From NCBI GenBank assembly GCA_963811595.1, contig CAWERW010000004.1, positions 86,351-150,350 on the forward strand: a stretch of 64,000 nucleotides of DNA. The letters run 5' to 3'. The first letter of the stretch is position 1, and each line of letters opens with the position of its first letter. Positions 31,127-44,043 of the stretch are shown here, piece after piece. The notes under the pieces are model-generated. The model searched no databases, had not been told where the DNA came from, and was given only the letters and a program-made list of their open reading frames with translations. The stretch comes from DASQFQ01 sp963811595. Lineage in GTDB: Bacteria; Actinomycetota; Thermoleophilia; Solirubrobacterales; Solirubrobacteraceae. A program made the position numbers and the translations under genes.

Positions 31127-32434
31127 GTGCACCACTCGACCTCTCCCGACCGGGGCGGTGCTGACGGCGCATTGGACGCGCTTCTCGGTGCCCGGCGGCT
31201 GCGGTCGGTGTTCCAGCCGGTGGTCGACCTGGAGACCTCGACCGTGTTCGGATACGAGGCCCTCGCACGGGGACCAGAGGGCTCGGCGCTCGAGCGACCT
31301 GACCAGCTGTTCGCGGCCGCCCGCGCGGAGGGACGGCTCGCCGAGCTCGATGCGGCGTGTCAACGGACAGCAGTGGCCAGTGCGAACGCGCTCGGGGTCA
31401 AGGCCCCGCTGACGCTGTTCGTCAATGCCGAGCCCAACGAGATCGGCTTCGGACCGCTACCCGAGATCGGGCCGGGCATGCGAGGCATCGTGGAGCTGAC
31501 CGAGCGCACCTTGACCAACCATCTCTCAGAGCTCGTGCCAGCCGTCCAGCGGGCACGCGCCGACGGCTGGGGCATCGCGCTCGATGACGTCGGCGCGGAC
31601 ACCCGCTCGCTGGCGTTGATGCCGCTGCTTCGCCCCGATGTCATCAAGCTCGACCTGCGCCTCGTCCAGGAGCAGCCCACGCCGGAGATCGCCGCGATCG
31701 CCGGCGCCGTCGGCGCGCAGGCCGAGCGCACCGGCGCCACCGTGCTCGCCGAAGGCATCGAGACGCCGAAACAGGCGGAGTACGCGCGGGCGCTCGGCGC
31801 GACGCTCGGCCAGGGCTACCTCTTCGGCCGCCCCTCCCCGAAGCCGACGACGAGCCCCACGACCGACGTTCCGCTCCCGATCTTCACCGCCTCCCTGCCC
31901 CACGCCTGGAGAGCGCCGTTCGAGCTCGCGTGCGCACACCGACCCGTGCGCCGCGGCACGATGCCGCTGCTGGCCTCCATCAGCCGCGAGCTCGAGCGCC
32001 AAGCGGCGCGCGGCCACCGCACATCGCTGCTGATCAGCAGCTTCCCCGACGCCCACAAGTCGACGGCACGCATCGAGACCGTCTACGAAGAGCTCGCCGC
32101 CAACCTCGCCTTCGTGGCGACGCTCTCGGTCGGCACGCAGGCCCCGCTCGAACCCAGCCGCAGAGGCGTCAACATCCGCGACGACGACCCGCTGCACGGC
32201 ACGTGGAACGTCCTCGTGATCGGCGCGCACTTCGCCTCGATGCTCGCCGCCCGGGACGCCGGCCCGGGCGAGCAGGGCGAGGACCCCCTCTTCGACTTCA
32301 TCGTCACCTACGACCGCGACCTCATCGTCGAGTGCGCCCAGGCGCTCATGCTGCGCATCGCCCTCGACGATCAGCAGAAAGCGGCGGTCGCCCCGACCTC
32401 ACTCGGCGAACCCGGACACTCCGGCTCCCCCTGA
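31127..32434 (+). CDS. EAL-DICT signalling protein
   Basis: This 435-residue cytoplasmic protein has residues 15-245 forming an EAL domain: YEALARGPEG (EAL-type signature), FVNAEPNE, IVELTERT, ALDDVGADTRSLALM, IKLDLRLVQ, VLAEGIET and QGYLFGRPSP. Most metal and catalytic positions are kept, so cyclic-di-GMP hydrolysis is plausible. Residues 265-415 are a DICT domain (SLLISSFPDAHKSTARIETV, then ANLAFVATLSVG and NVLVIGAHFASMLAARD), usually found with cyclic-di-GMP or light-sensing domains. GTG 31127 is chosen because TACTCT lies 6 bases upstream; GTG 31076 is possible. Confidence 0.88.
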   Translation: MHHSTSPDRGGADGALDALLGARRLRSVFQPVVDLETSTVFGYEALARGPEGSALERPDQLFAAARAEGRLAELDAACQRTAVASANALGVKAPLTLFVNAEPNEIGFGPLPEIGPGMRGIVELTERTLTNHLSELVPAVQRARADGWGIALDDVGADTRSLALMPLLRPDVIKLDLRLVQEQPTPEIAAIAGAVGAQAERTGATVLAEGIETPKQAEYARALGATLGQGYLFGRPSPKPTTSPTTDVPLPIFTASLPHAWRAPFELACAHRPVRRGTMPLLASISRELERQAARGHRTSLLISSFPDAHKSTARIETVYEELAANLAFVATLSVGTQAPLEPSRRGVNIRDDDPLHGTWNVLVIGAHFASMLAARDAGPGEQGEDPLFDFIVTYDRDLIVECAQALMLRIALDDQQKAAVAPTSLGEPGHSGSP

Positions 32435-32541
32435 CGCGACCGCGGCTCGAGCACGACCGGACCGCTCTCGCCCGCCTCGTGCGCGGAGTTGATTGAACCC
32501 GGATCGCTCATCGGGCCGCCTGATCGCCGTCAAGCCTCCGA

Positions 32542-32913
32542 CTACAGCGGCGGGCCGTCGAGTACGAACACCTCGGAAGCCATGTCTGCCCGATCGTCAT
32601 GGTCGCTGAGGAACGAGACCACCTGCCGGCCGGTGAGTAGCTCAATGCCGCCGACCAGGTCGTCGCGCATCGTGCTCTGGAACTCGCGGCGAACGGTGAC
32701 CACCAGGTCGCCCTCGCCCTCCTGCGTCAGACGGCGTTCGGCCTTGGTCATGTTGTCTCCCGTGATGCAGACGACGACGTTGTCGCGAATCGTCGTGCGC
32801 GCCTTGGTCGGCCCGCGACCGATGTACTCGGCGAAGAGCCGGACGACGAGATTGCTGATCGCAGCGGTCAACGAGCCCGGCGTGCGCACCTCGGCCCCGG
32901 TGGTGCCGGCCAT
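32542..32913 (-). CDS. DUF2294 protein
   Basis: This 123-residue protein matches DUF2294 throughout: ISNLVVRLFAEYIGRGPTKA, RTTIRDNVVVCITG, MTKAERRLTQEGEGDLVVTV, RREFQSTMRDDLVGGIELLT and the end VVSFLSDHDDRADMASEVFV. In other bacteria this family has been linked to bicarbonate or sodium responses and gas-vesicle or sigma-factor clusters, but its activity is not settled. It is single, convergent with the EAL-DICT gene, and near a STAS-domain regulator. Confidence 0.85.
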   Translation of the reverse strand: MAGTTGAEVRTPGSLTAAISNLVVRLFAEYIGRGPTKARTTIRDNVVVCITGDNMTKAERRLTQEGEGDLVVTVRREFQSTMRDDLVGGIELLTGRQVVSFLSDHDDRADMASEVFVLDGPPL

Positions 32914-33037
32914 CGCCAGCCTCCGCTCTCATCTCCCTCTAGATCCAAGCCGCGCGCAAAGCAGAGGGAAACGACCAGAACCCCACGAACGACAACCGTC
33001 ACGAAGCCTAGTACCGCCCTCAAGCGGTCAGTCTGGT

Positions 33038-33056
33038 CGCGGCGGTACCCGCCGCG
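33038..33056 (-). terminator. Hairpin just behind the STAS gene
   Basis: An 8-base-pair stem (33038-33045 with 33049-33056) with a 3-base loop lies directly after the STAS stop codon on the minus strand. It has no T-tail and could be a terminator or mRNA-stabilising hairpin. Confidence 0.4.
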
Positions 33057-33059
33057 GAA

Positions 33060-33437
33060 TCAGCTCGGTTCCTCGGCAGCTGATGCGTACGCCAGGATTC
33101 CGGCCGCGCCGGTGAGCTCGAGCACCCGTTGGACCACCGGCGGGCCCGGAATGACGCTGAACTGCACTCCGTCGGCGGAGCAGTCGCTCTGCCACGAGAG
33201 CAGCATCCGGATGCCGGTCGAGTCGAGGAAGCGCACGTCGCGGAGATCGAGCACCAGCCGCGTGAACCCAGCGGACCACAGCTCGGCGAGCTGCGCGTCG
33301 ACGCTCGGAACGGTCGCGAGGTCGAGCTCCCCGACAGGGCAGACCCGCACCTCGTGGCGGTTGGGCACAACGTCGACCCGGAACGGCTCGCGATCCGATG
33401 GATCGAAGGTCACTGCGCTCAAAGCTCCGTCCGACAT
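33060..33437 (-). CDS. STAS-domain anti-sigma factor antagonist
   Basis: This 125-residue single-domain protein of the SpoIIAA/RsbV type has VRVCPVGELDLATVPSVDAQ, LVLDLRDVRFLDSTGIRMLL and VQRVLELTGAAGIL. The DSTG motif holds the serine that a partner kinase phosphorylates. Its partner switch-type kinase or anti-sigma factor is not in this window. ATG 33437 follows a GGAGGTTTCG ribosome site. A role in stress control by partner switching is known for the family. Confidence 0.9.
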   Translation of the reverse strand: MSDGALSAVTFDPSDREPFRVDVVPNRHEVRVCPVGELDLATVPSVDAQLAELWSAGFTRLVLDLRDVRFLDSTGIRMLLSWQSDCSADGVQFSVIPGPPVVQRVLELTGAAGILAYASAAEEPS

Positions 33438-33600
33438 CGAAACCTCCAGCGGTGATGGCGGTTCCGACCACGTCGCGACTTCCAGGAATCGCGGAAGTTT
33501 TCGGAGGGTGAGTTGGCAGCTGCCAGCGCTTCACATCGCCGACAACTGGCTGAAAGGTAGCGCGCGATGCGCCCCGCCGCCAGCGCCGACGTCCGAGCGT

Positions 33601-33786
33601 TCAGCGGGCCTGGGGACGTGATCGCTCAAGCCGGTCTGGTTCTCGCAGCAGCGGAGGCACCGGCTCGCCCGGGCTCGGACTGACTTTCGGTTCCCGGCCC
33701 GCTCGTGCTCGCAGACGCTGCGCACGGTCCGCCTCGCGGAGGAGCTCTCGGACGTAGCGCTCGAGCGGCCTGTCATGTCCGGCCAT
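33601..33786 (-). CDS. Small arginine-rich ORF, 61 residues
   Basis: The frame encodes MAGHDRPLERYVRELLREAD, continuing as a charged amphipathic helix and a proline-rich tail. It resembles small helical proteins only by composition; no family is recognised and there is no strong ribosome site. It lies in an otherwise poorly coding stretch between the STAS and PPOX genes. Confidence 0.3.
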   Translation of the reverse strand: MAGHDRPLERYVRELLREADRAQRLRARAGREPKVSPSPGEPVPPLLREPDRLERSRPQAR

Positions 33787-34226
33787 CGCAGCCCCTAGCC
33801 GCAGCTCGTGCACCGATACGTACCAGCCGATGCGTTGCTGCCTGCCGGGACTGGATTCGCCATCACTCGCTCCTCTCGTGATTTCCAGCCCAGCGCTACC
33901 CAGCGTGGAGAGCGCGAATTCACGGCGCGCGCGGCGGTGTACGAGCGCAGACGTCGAGCGCGCTCGAGCGCACGATGGCGGCCGCTGGGAGCTGCCCGCT
34001 ACGTCGGGCGGACGCCGGGGCAGCTGCGCGAGGGCCGCGGCGGGGCGCTCGCCTCGATCCCACGTCCGAGCGCAGGATCGTCGTCTGTCCCTGCGCAGCT
34101 CCTTGTAGGCGGCGTGGTCCTCCGATCCGGGCCACGTCCTCGCCCAGTTCTCGCGAAACCGTCGAGAAGCTCTGGTCGGCTCCGCTCACCAGGTGAGAGG
34201 CGCCCCACGACACGGAGAGACACGAG
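33787..34226. other. Gene-poor stretch before the PPOX gene
   Basis: No supported gene. Open frames on both strands are short, rich in Arg/Ala/Ser and show no motif. The final 25 bases hold the GGAGAGACACGAG ribosome site of the PPOX gene. No clear promoter hexamers, repeats or hairpins are seen. Confidence 0.45.
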
Positions 34227-34730
34227 ATGAACCGCCAGGAACTCGACCGAGAGCTCGGACAGCCCGCCGCGGGCGAACTGCTGGAGTCCGCGCGGCTCGC
34301 CCGGCTCGCCTACAACGGACCGGATGGCCTGCCGCGCGTGATTCCCATCGGATTCCACTGGAACGGCGAGCACATCGTCATCTGCACGGCGACGACGGCC
34401 CCCAAGGTCCGGGCGATCACGTCGCGCCCGCAGGTCGCGGTGACGATCGACGCCGGCAGCACCGCGAGCGAAGCGAAGTCCCTGCAGGTGCGCGGGACCG
34501 CGACCGTGGAGATCGTCGACGGAATCCCGGACGAGTACCTCGCGGGCTCGAGGAAGTCGTCGGACGCCGAGCAGGCCGAGGCATTCGAACGCGCCGTCCG
34601 GTCGATGTACCCGCAGATGGCGCGCATCTCGATCGAGCCGCAATGGGCGCGGTTCTACGACTTCGGCGCCGGACGCATCCCAGCCTTTCTCTCGACGCTG
34701 GCGAGCGAAGCCGCCGCTCGAGCTCGGTGA
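34227..34730 (+). CDS. PPOX-class (split-barrel flavin/F420-binding) protein
   Basis: This 167-residue protein of the pyridoxamine-5'-phosphate-oxidase fold has LARLAYNGPDGLPRVIPIGF, HIVICTATTAPKVRAI, the RPQVAVTIDAG strand and SLQVRGTATVEIVDG. The N-terminus and the pattern VRAITSRPQVAVTID match actinobacterial F420/FMN-dependent or haem-binding PPOX proteins rather than true PdxH. The ATG has GGAGAG 8 bases upstream. The substrate and cofactor cannot be told from sequence. Confidence 0.85.
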   Translation: MNRQELDRELGQPAAGELLESARLARLAYNGPDGLPRVIPIGFHWNGEHIVICTATTAPKVRAITSRPQVAVTIDAGSTASEAKSLQVRGTATVEIVDGIPDEYLAGSRKSSDAEQAEAFERAVRSMYPQMARISIEPQWARFYDFGAGRIPAFLSTLASEAAARAR

Positions 34731-34804
34731 TCGGCACGCTCGGTCGTGTCAGGGACGACGAGGACGGGCCGGCTTGCGTGGAGGACGAGTGCTGACGAGA
34801 CACT

Positions 34805-35033
34805 CCCCAAGTTGATCGCCACGCCGGCGGCGCCGAAGCCGTGGTCGAGCAGGAGCTGGGTGAACACGCCCGCCGGCGGAGTGGCCGGTGATGATCGGAG
34901 GCGATTCGAGCTCGCCGACGAGCGCCTCGAGGCGCTCCATGATCGCCGGGACGGTCACGCGCTCGATCGGCGTGGTGCGCGGCGTGACCCAGAAGCCGTG
35001 GACCAGGACGATCGTGTCAGGCGTGGAGCTCAT
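34805..35033 (-). pseudogene. Broken alpha/beta hydrolase
   Basis: The start MSSTPDTIVLVHGFWVTPR is that of an alpha/beta hydrolase, but about 30 residues are then missing before TPIERVTVPAIMERLEALVG and the nucleophile elbow GHSAGG. Directly after the elbow a one-base insertion (near 34876) shifts the frame; in the next frame the protein continues VFTQLLLDHGFGAAGVAIN and then stops matching near 34811. The remaining C-terminal half, with the catalytic Asp and His, is gone. Two deletions and one frameshift make this a clear pseudogene. Confidence 0.8.
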
Positions 35034-35102
35034 GCCATCCCGTCGCTCGTGTGACGTGCACCAGCGAGGACCGGACAGCGGCCGGGTCTGAGACAGCGCG
35101 GG

Positions 35103-35540
35103 CTACGCGTAGTAGGCGTCGATCGGGACGCGAGCCTCGGCGAACAGGGCGGGCCCCTCGAAGGCGACCTCCGCCGCGTCGGGGCCGGCGGCGGTCGGCG
35201 GCCTGAGGTCGTCCAGCTGCTCGCCGGACAGCGCGAAGACGACGCGCCCGAGGCCGGAGCGCGAGATCGCGCCCGCGCACATGGGACAGGGCTGGCAGCT
35301 CGTGTACATCGTGGTGGACCGCGCGACGTCCGGCTCGAGCTCTCGAGCGGCCCACAGGGCCAGCTTCAGCTCGGGATGGGCCGTGATGTCGCGCTCTGTC
35401 ACGACGGTATTGCGGTCCTCGGCGAGCACGTCGCCCGCGGGCCCGACGAGCAGCGACCCGTAGGGCATGTCGCCCGCGGCGTGCGCCGCAGCCGCCAGCT
35501 CGATCGCCCTGCGCAGGTGACGTTCGTCGGTTTCTGTCAT
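35103..35540 (-). CDS. Nucleoside/guanine-type deaminase of the CDA fold
   Basis: This 145-residue zinc-dependent deaminase has HLRRAIELAAAAHAAGDMPY, GSLLVGPAGDVLAEDRNTVV, the zinc-site first half AHPELKLALWAA and second half TSCQPCPMCAGAISRSGLGR. The usual H-A-E is H-P-E here, as in a subgroup of guanine-deaminase-like proteins; the PCxxC pair is complete. It would deaminate a purine or related base in the cytoplasm. ATG 35540 has a GGAGGAG site. It is divergent from the aceE operon. Confidence 0.88.
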   Translation of the reverse strand: MTETDERHLRRAIELAAAAHAAGDMPYGSLLVGPAGDVLAEDRNTVVTERDITAHPELKLALWAARELEPDVARSTTMYTSCQPCPMCAGAISRSGLGRVVFALSGEQLDDLRPPTAAGPDAAEVAFEGPALFAEARVPIDAYYA

Positions 35541-35595
35541 CGGTCTCCTCCGGCGGCCACGTACATACCACGCCCGCTCGAAACCGTGTATTGAT

Positions 35596-35619
35596 CCGGC
35601 GTGCCCGACGACACGCCGG
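35596..35619. promoter_or_regulatory. Inverted repeat in the aceE upstream region
   Basis: CCGGCGTG (35596-35603) and CACGCCGG (35612-35619) form a perfect 8-base inverted repeat with an 8-base spacer, 28 bases before the aceE start. It can be a regulator operator or a leader hairpin; a possible -10 (TATTGA) lies just upstream at about 35589. Confidence 0.4.
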
Positions 35620-35646
35620 GGTAGGGCACGACCGGGGAGGGTGAGG

Positions 35647-38343
<2,697 letters not shown>

Positions 38344-38355
38344 GAGAAGGAGCGC

Positions 38356-39626
38356 ATGAGCACGGCGACGGCCGCATCCGACGTCCTGGTCCCCGACATC
38401 GGCGACTTCACCGACGTCCCGATCATCGAGATCCTCGTCTCCCCCGGCGACACGGTGGCGGCGGAGGACCCGCTCGTCACGCTCGAGTCCGACAAGGCGA
38501 CGATGGACGTCCCCTCGCCGATGGCGGGCGTCGTCCAGGAGCTCAAGGTCAACGTCGGTGACAGCGTCTCCGAGGGCACGCTGCTGCTCACGCTCGTCGC
38601 GCCCGAGCAGGCCGAGGAGGAGCAGGCGACAGAGTCGCTGGCCCAGCCGACGGAACAGGAGCCCGCCGCCGAGGAGCCGTCGAGCTCCGAGCCCCCCGCT
38701 GCCGCCGCCGCCGAGCCGGCTCCCGACTCCGCTCCCCCGTACGCGAGCCCCGGCACGCGGCGGCTCGCCCGCGAGCTCGGCGTCGACCTCGCGCAGGTGA
38801 CGGGCTCCGGGCGCAAGGGCCGGATCACCAGCGACGACGTGCGCGCGGTGAAGGACGGCCCGCCGGCCCAGGCCGCCCCGTCCGGCGGCGACAGCGGGCT
38901 CGACCTGCTGCCGTGGCCGTCGATCGACTTCTCCAAGTACGGCGAGGTCGAGGTCGTCCCGCTGTCGCGGATCCGGAAGATCTCGGGCGCGAACCTCGCC
39001 CGCAACTGGATCCGCATCCCGCACGTCACGCACAACGACGAGGCCGACATCACCGACCTCGAGGCGCTCCGCAAGACGCTGAACGAGGAGTACAAGAAGC
39101 AGGAGGTGCGCGTGACGATGCTCGCCTTCCTGATCAAGGCGTGCGTCGCCGGGCTGAAGGAGTTCCCGGACTTCAACGCCTCGCTCGACGGCGACAACCT
39201 GATCGTCAAGCACTACTACAACATCGGCTTCGCGGCCGACACGCCGAACGGGCTCGTGGTGCCGGTGGTCAAGGACGCGGACGCCAAGGGCATCATCGAG
39301 ATCGCCGCCGAGATGGGCGAGCTGTCCAAGCAGGCGCGCGCGGGCAAGCTCAAGCCGGGCGACATGGCGGGCGGCAACTTCACCATCTCCAGCCTCGGCG
39401 GGATCGGCGGCACGAGCTTCACGCCGATCGTCAACGCGCCGGAGGTGGCGATCCTCGGGGTCGCGCGCTCGGCGATGAAGCCGATCTGGGACGGCTCGGA
39501 GTTCGCGCCGCGGCTGATGATCCCGCTGTCGCTCTCCTACGACCACCGCGTGATCGACGGCGCCGCCGCCGCGCGCTTCGTGAAGTACCTGGTGACCATC
39601 CTGGAGGACATGCGGAGGGTGCTGCT

Positions 39627-39630
<4 letters not shown>
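38356..39630 (+). CDS. aceF: Dihydrolipoamide acetyltransferase (E2) of pyruvate dehydrogenase
   Basis: This 424-residue E2 has one lipoyl domain (residues 9-85; lipoyl lysine in ESDKATMDV), an Ala/Pro/Glu-rich hinge (about 90-130), the E1/E3-binding domain (SPGTRRLARELGVDLAQVTG, residues 132-170) and the catalytic domain (190-424) ending with the active-site SYDHRVIDGAAAARFV. It carries acetyl groups from E1 to CoA. A clear AGAAGGAG ribosome site precedes the ATG. It overlaps the E3 gene by 4 bases. Confidence 0.97.
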
Positions 39631-41336
<1,706 letters not shown>

Positions 41337-41387
41337 GGTATAGGGTCGGTCGCCGCACCGTTCCACCTATCAACCAGGAGGGCTACG

Positions 41388-42977
41388 TTGAGGAGAGGGA
41401 CACTCGCGACCTGCGTGATGGCAGGGTCGCTGCTCGCGTCAGCTGCACCGGCGCTCGGAGCGTCGAAGAACGTCCAGCTGGTGGGCAACCTGCCGGAGGC
41501 GAAGAACGCCACGGCGATCAACTTCCTCGATTACGGGCGCAGCAGGGGTGCCGCGAGGAAGTCCGACGGCGGCAAGCACGGAGACGTGATGCTCGTCACG
41601 GGCCGCTTCGGCCTGAAGTCGTACTCGCTGCGGAACCCGCGGAGGCCGCAGCTGCTCGACGAGGTCACCGCGCAGGACCTGCGTCTGCCGGGCGACCCGG
41701 CGGTCAACTTCGACTCCACCCCGCCGTCGACGTTCTGGCAGAACGAGGACATGGACGTCGATCGATCGCGCAAGCTCGTGATGCTCTCGCGCGATCCGCG
41801 CGCTTACGCCGGCTCGACGTCCCGGGAGCCGGGTGAGCCGGACCCCAACGGGGCGACGAACATCGCCGGCGTCTACGTGGTGGACGCGAAGGATCCGTCG
41901 AGGCTCAAGATCCTTTCGTTCGAGCAGCTGCCGACGGGCCACACGACCACCTGCATCAACGACTGCAAGTGGCTGTGGACCGGCGGGCCGGCGGCGACCA
42001 CCAAGCAGCAGGGACCGCCGCAGAACTGGGCCGGCGGGCGCCCGATCATCGTGACCGACCTCTCGAACCCGTCGGATCCGAAGGGCTATCCGATGGATCC
42101 GGTGGACCTGTTCCGGCGTGACGGCGTGACCGCGTACTCGCACGACGTCCAGGTCGACGACATGGGCATCGCGTGGGTGTCGGGCGACGGCGGGACGCGC
42201 GGCTACTGGACGCGGGGAACGCACCGCGACCCCGTCACGGGCGAGACCCGGACGGCGACGCCGCTGAAGCCGATCCCCTATGGGGGCGGCGGCCTGGAGC
42301 GCGTCGTGACCGGCGACGACACCGGCGGCTTCGAGCACAACGCCGAGCGGCCGGTCGGCCGTGACGCTCCCAGGAGCGATCCGCGCTACCGGAGGGGCGA
42401 CCTCCTGCTGGCCACCGAGGAGGACTTCGGCCCGGCCAACGAGGCGTGCCGCGCGCAAGGCCAGTTCACCATCGCCTCGCTCGCGGACAGCTACGGCGGC
42501 CAGGCGTGGCGCTCGACACCGGCGAGCCCGTTCCGGCTGAAGACGGTCGGCAGCTGGAGCCCGTACCAGAAGCGGGGCTCACGCCCGATCGGCGGCCCGT
42601 ACAACCCGCTGGCCAACTTCTGCTCGGCCCACTACTTCGACGTAGAGGGCAGCAGCGTGGCCTACGCGTGGTACGGCGAGGGGACGCGGTTCCTGGACAT
42701 CTCGGACCCGACGGAGATCCGGCAGTTCGCCTACTGGCGGCCTGACGACGGCATCGTCTGGGCCTCCTACATCCACGGCGGCTACGTCTACACCGCGGAC
42801 CGGACCCGCGGCGTGGACATCCTGCGGCTGACGAAGGGCGCGAGCCAGGCTCGCGCCGCACGCCGCGAGGTGCAGGCGTCGTCGCCGTCGCGCAAGCAGC
42901 GGCGGTTCCTGGCGAGCCTCTCCCAGCAGTTCCGGGTGGACCCCGGCACGGCCGGGCTCTGCCTGCTGGACGTCTAG
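41388..42977 (+). CDS. Secreted LVIVD-repeat (beta-propeller-like) protein
   Basis: This 529-residue exported protein has a signal peptide of about 24 residues (TLATCVMAGSLLASAAPALG, cleavage near ALGA). The body contains repeated strands of the LVIVD type (VMLVTGRFGLKSYSLRNPRR, GVYVVDAKDPSRLKILSFEQ, PIIVTDLSNPSDPKGYP, GTRFLDISDPTEIRQFAYW, GVDILRLTKG) that form a beta-propeller. Cysteines in TTTCINDCKW may form a disulfide. The start is TTG 41388 with AGGAGG 6 bases upstream; TATAGG at 41339 is a possible -10. It is behind the PDH operon but probably has its own promoter. Enzymatic activity unknown. Confidence 0.85.
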   Translation: MRRGTLATCVMAGSLLASAAPALGASKNVQLVGNLPEAKNATAINFLDYGRSRGAARKSDGGKHGDVMLVTGRFGLKSYSLRNPRRPQLLDEVTAQDLRLPGDPAVNFDSTPPSTFWQNEDMDVDRSRKLVMLSRDPRAYAGSTSREPGEPDPNGATNIAGVYVVDAKDPSRLKILSFEQLPTGHTTTCINDCKWLWTGGPAATTKQQGPPQNWAGGRPIIVTDLSNPSDPKGYPMDPVDLFRRDGVTAYSHDVQVDDMGIAWVSGDGGTRGYWTRGTHRDPVTGETRTATPLKPIPYGGGGLERVVTGDDTGGFEHNAERPVGRDAPRSDPRYRRGDLLLATEEDFGPANEACRAQGQFTIASLADSYGGQAWRSTPASPFRLKTVGSWSPYQKRGSRPIGGPYNPLANFCSAHYFDVEGSSVAYAWYGEGTRFLDISDPTEIRQFAYWRPDDGIVWASYIHGGYVYTADRTRGVDILRLTKGASQARAARREVQASSPSRKQRRFLASLSQQFRVDPGTAGLCLLDV

Positions 42978-42990
42978 GACGGCAAACGAG

Positions 42991-43024
42991 GGGCGGCGCG
43001 CCGGGCGACCGGCGCGCCGCTCCC
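42991..43024 (+). terminator. Strong GC-rich hairpin after the LVIVD gene
   Basis: A perfect 12-base-pair stem (42994-43005 with 43010-43021) with a 4-base loop, extended by three more pairs including one G-T, lies 14 bases after the stop codon. No T-run follows. It is the best terminator candidate on the plus strand. Confidence 0.65.
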
Positions 43025-43101
43025 CGCCGCCCAGGTGCGGGTACCCCCCGAATCCGCCGAGCTGGGGAATGCTCAGCGGGGGTCGTGGCGTCTTAGTTGC
43101 C

Positions 43102-44043
43102 ATGACCGTCCGGCCCCTTCACCTCGATGCTCGGCGTGACGCTGCGTACGACGCGGTGATCGTCGGCGGCGGGCCTGCGGGCCTGAGCACCGCGCTCGTG
43201 CTGGGCCGGGCGAACAAGCGCGTGCTCGTGGTCGACAACGACCGGCCGGCGAACGCCGTGTCCCAGGGCGTCGGCGGGCTGCTCGGCCACGCCGGCGTGA
43301 AGCCGGCGGACCTGCGAGACAGCGGCCGGCGGCAGCTCCGGGAGCTTGCGGACGTCGAGGTCCGTCACGGCGCGATCGACGACATCGAGCCGACGGCGGA
43401 CGGGTTCGTCGTGACGCCAGCGGACTCGGCTCCGGTCCACGCCCATGCGATCGTGCTCGCGCACGGGTTGCGCTACGACCCGCCGCCGCTGCCCGGGATC
43501 GAGGCCCTGTGGGGACGCTCGGTGTTCCACTGCGCGTTCTGCGACGGCTGGGAGGTCCGCGACCGGCCCCTGGCCTTCCACGGCAGCGGCCCGGCCGCCG
43601 TGCGCTCGGCGCTCGTGCTCGCGGGCTGGAGCAACGACGTCGTGCTGTGCACGGACGGCGCGCCCGACCCGGGCGGCGCGGTGCTGGCCACCGCCGGCGT
43701 GCGCGTCCGGACGGAGCCGATCGCCCGGCTTGCCGGGCACGACGGCCGCCTCGAGCAGATCGAGTTCACGCACGGTCCCGCCGAGCGGCGCGAAGCGCTG
43801 TTCGTGAACACGCGGCGCGACCAGCCGAACGGCCTCGCCGCCGCGCTCGGGTGCGAGCTGACCGCGGCCGGGACGATCGTCACCGACGCCGACGGGCGGA
43901 CGAGCGTCCCGGGCGTCTACGCCGCCGGCGACGCGGCGACCGCGCATTCGCGGTCGGTGGCCAACGCGATCGGCACCGGGTCGCGCGTCGCGTACGCGGT
44001 GGCGCTGGAGCGGCTCGCGCCGATGGTCGCCGCGGCCGCCTGA
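43102..44043 (+). CDS. Thioredoxin-reductase-like FAD/NAD(P) oxidoreductase
   Basis: This 313-residue flavoprotein has the FAD motif AVIVGGGPAGLSTALVLGRA, the redox pair CAFC (HCAFCDGWEV, about residue 140), a second dinucleotide region AFHGSGPAAVRSALVLAG and the C-terminal GVYAAGDAATAHSRSVANAI. It belongs to the low-molecular-weight thioredoxin-reductase-like group that includes enzymes acting on small dithiols; the CAFC spacing is retained, so a disulfide reductase role is possible. No thioredoxin gene is adjacent. Its last 42 codons are antisense to the end of the convergent rmuC gene. Confidence 0.9.
   Translation: MTVRPLHLDARRDAAYDAVIVGGGPAGLSTALVLGRANKRVLVVDNDRPANAVSQGVGGLLGHAGVKPADLRDSGRRQLRELADVEVRHGAIDDIEPTADGFVVTPADSAPVHAHAIVLAHGLRYDPPPLPGIEALWGRSVFHCAFCDGWEVRDRPLAFHGSGPAAVRSALVLAGWSNDVVLCTDGAPDPGGAVLATAGVRVRTEPIARLAGHDGRLEQIEFTHGPAERREALFVNTRRDQPNGLAAALGCELTAAGTIVTDADGRTSVPGVYAAGDAATAHSRSVANAIGTGSRVAYAVALERLAPMVAAAA

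Noticed and set aside
33920..34213. 97-codon minus-strand frame upstream of the PPOX gene
   Set aside because: Composition is Arg/Ala/Ser-rich without predicted structure, the start lies over the PPOX ribosome site, and no motif is seen.
35641..35646. GTG at 35641 as the aceE start
   Set aside because: It is only one or two bases behind the GGGGAGG site; the ATG at 35647 has proper spacing.
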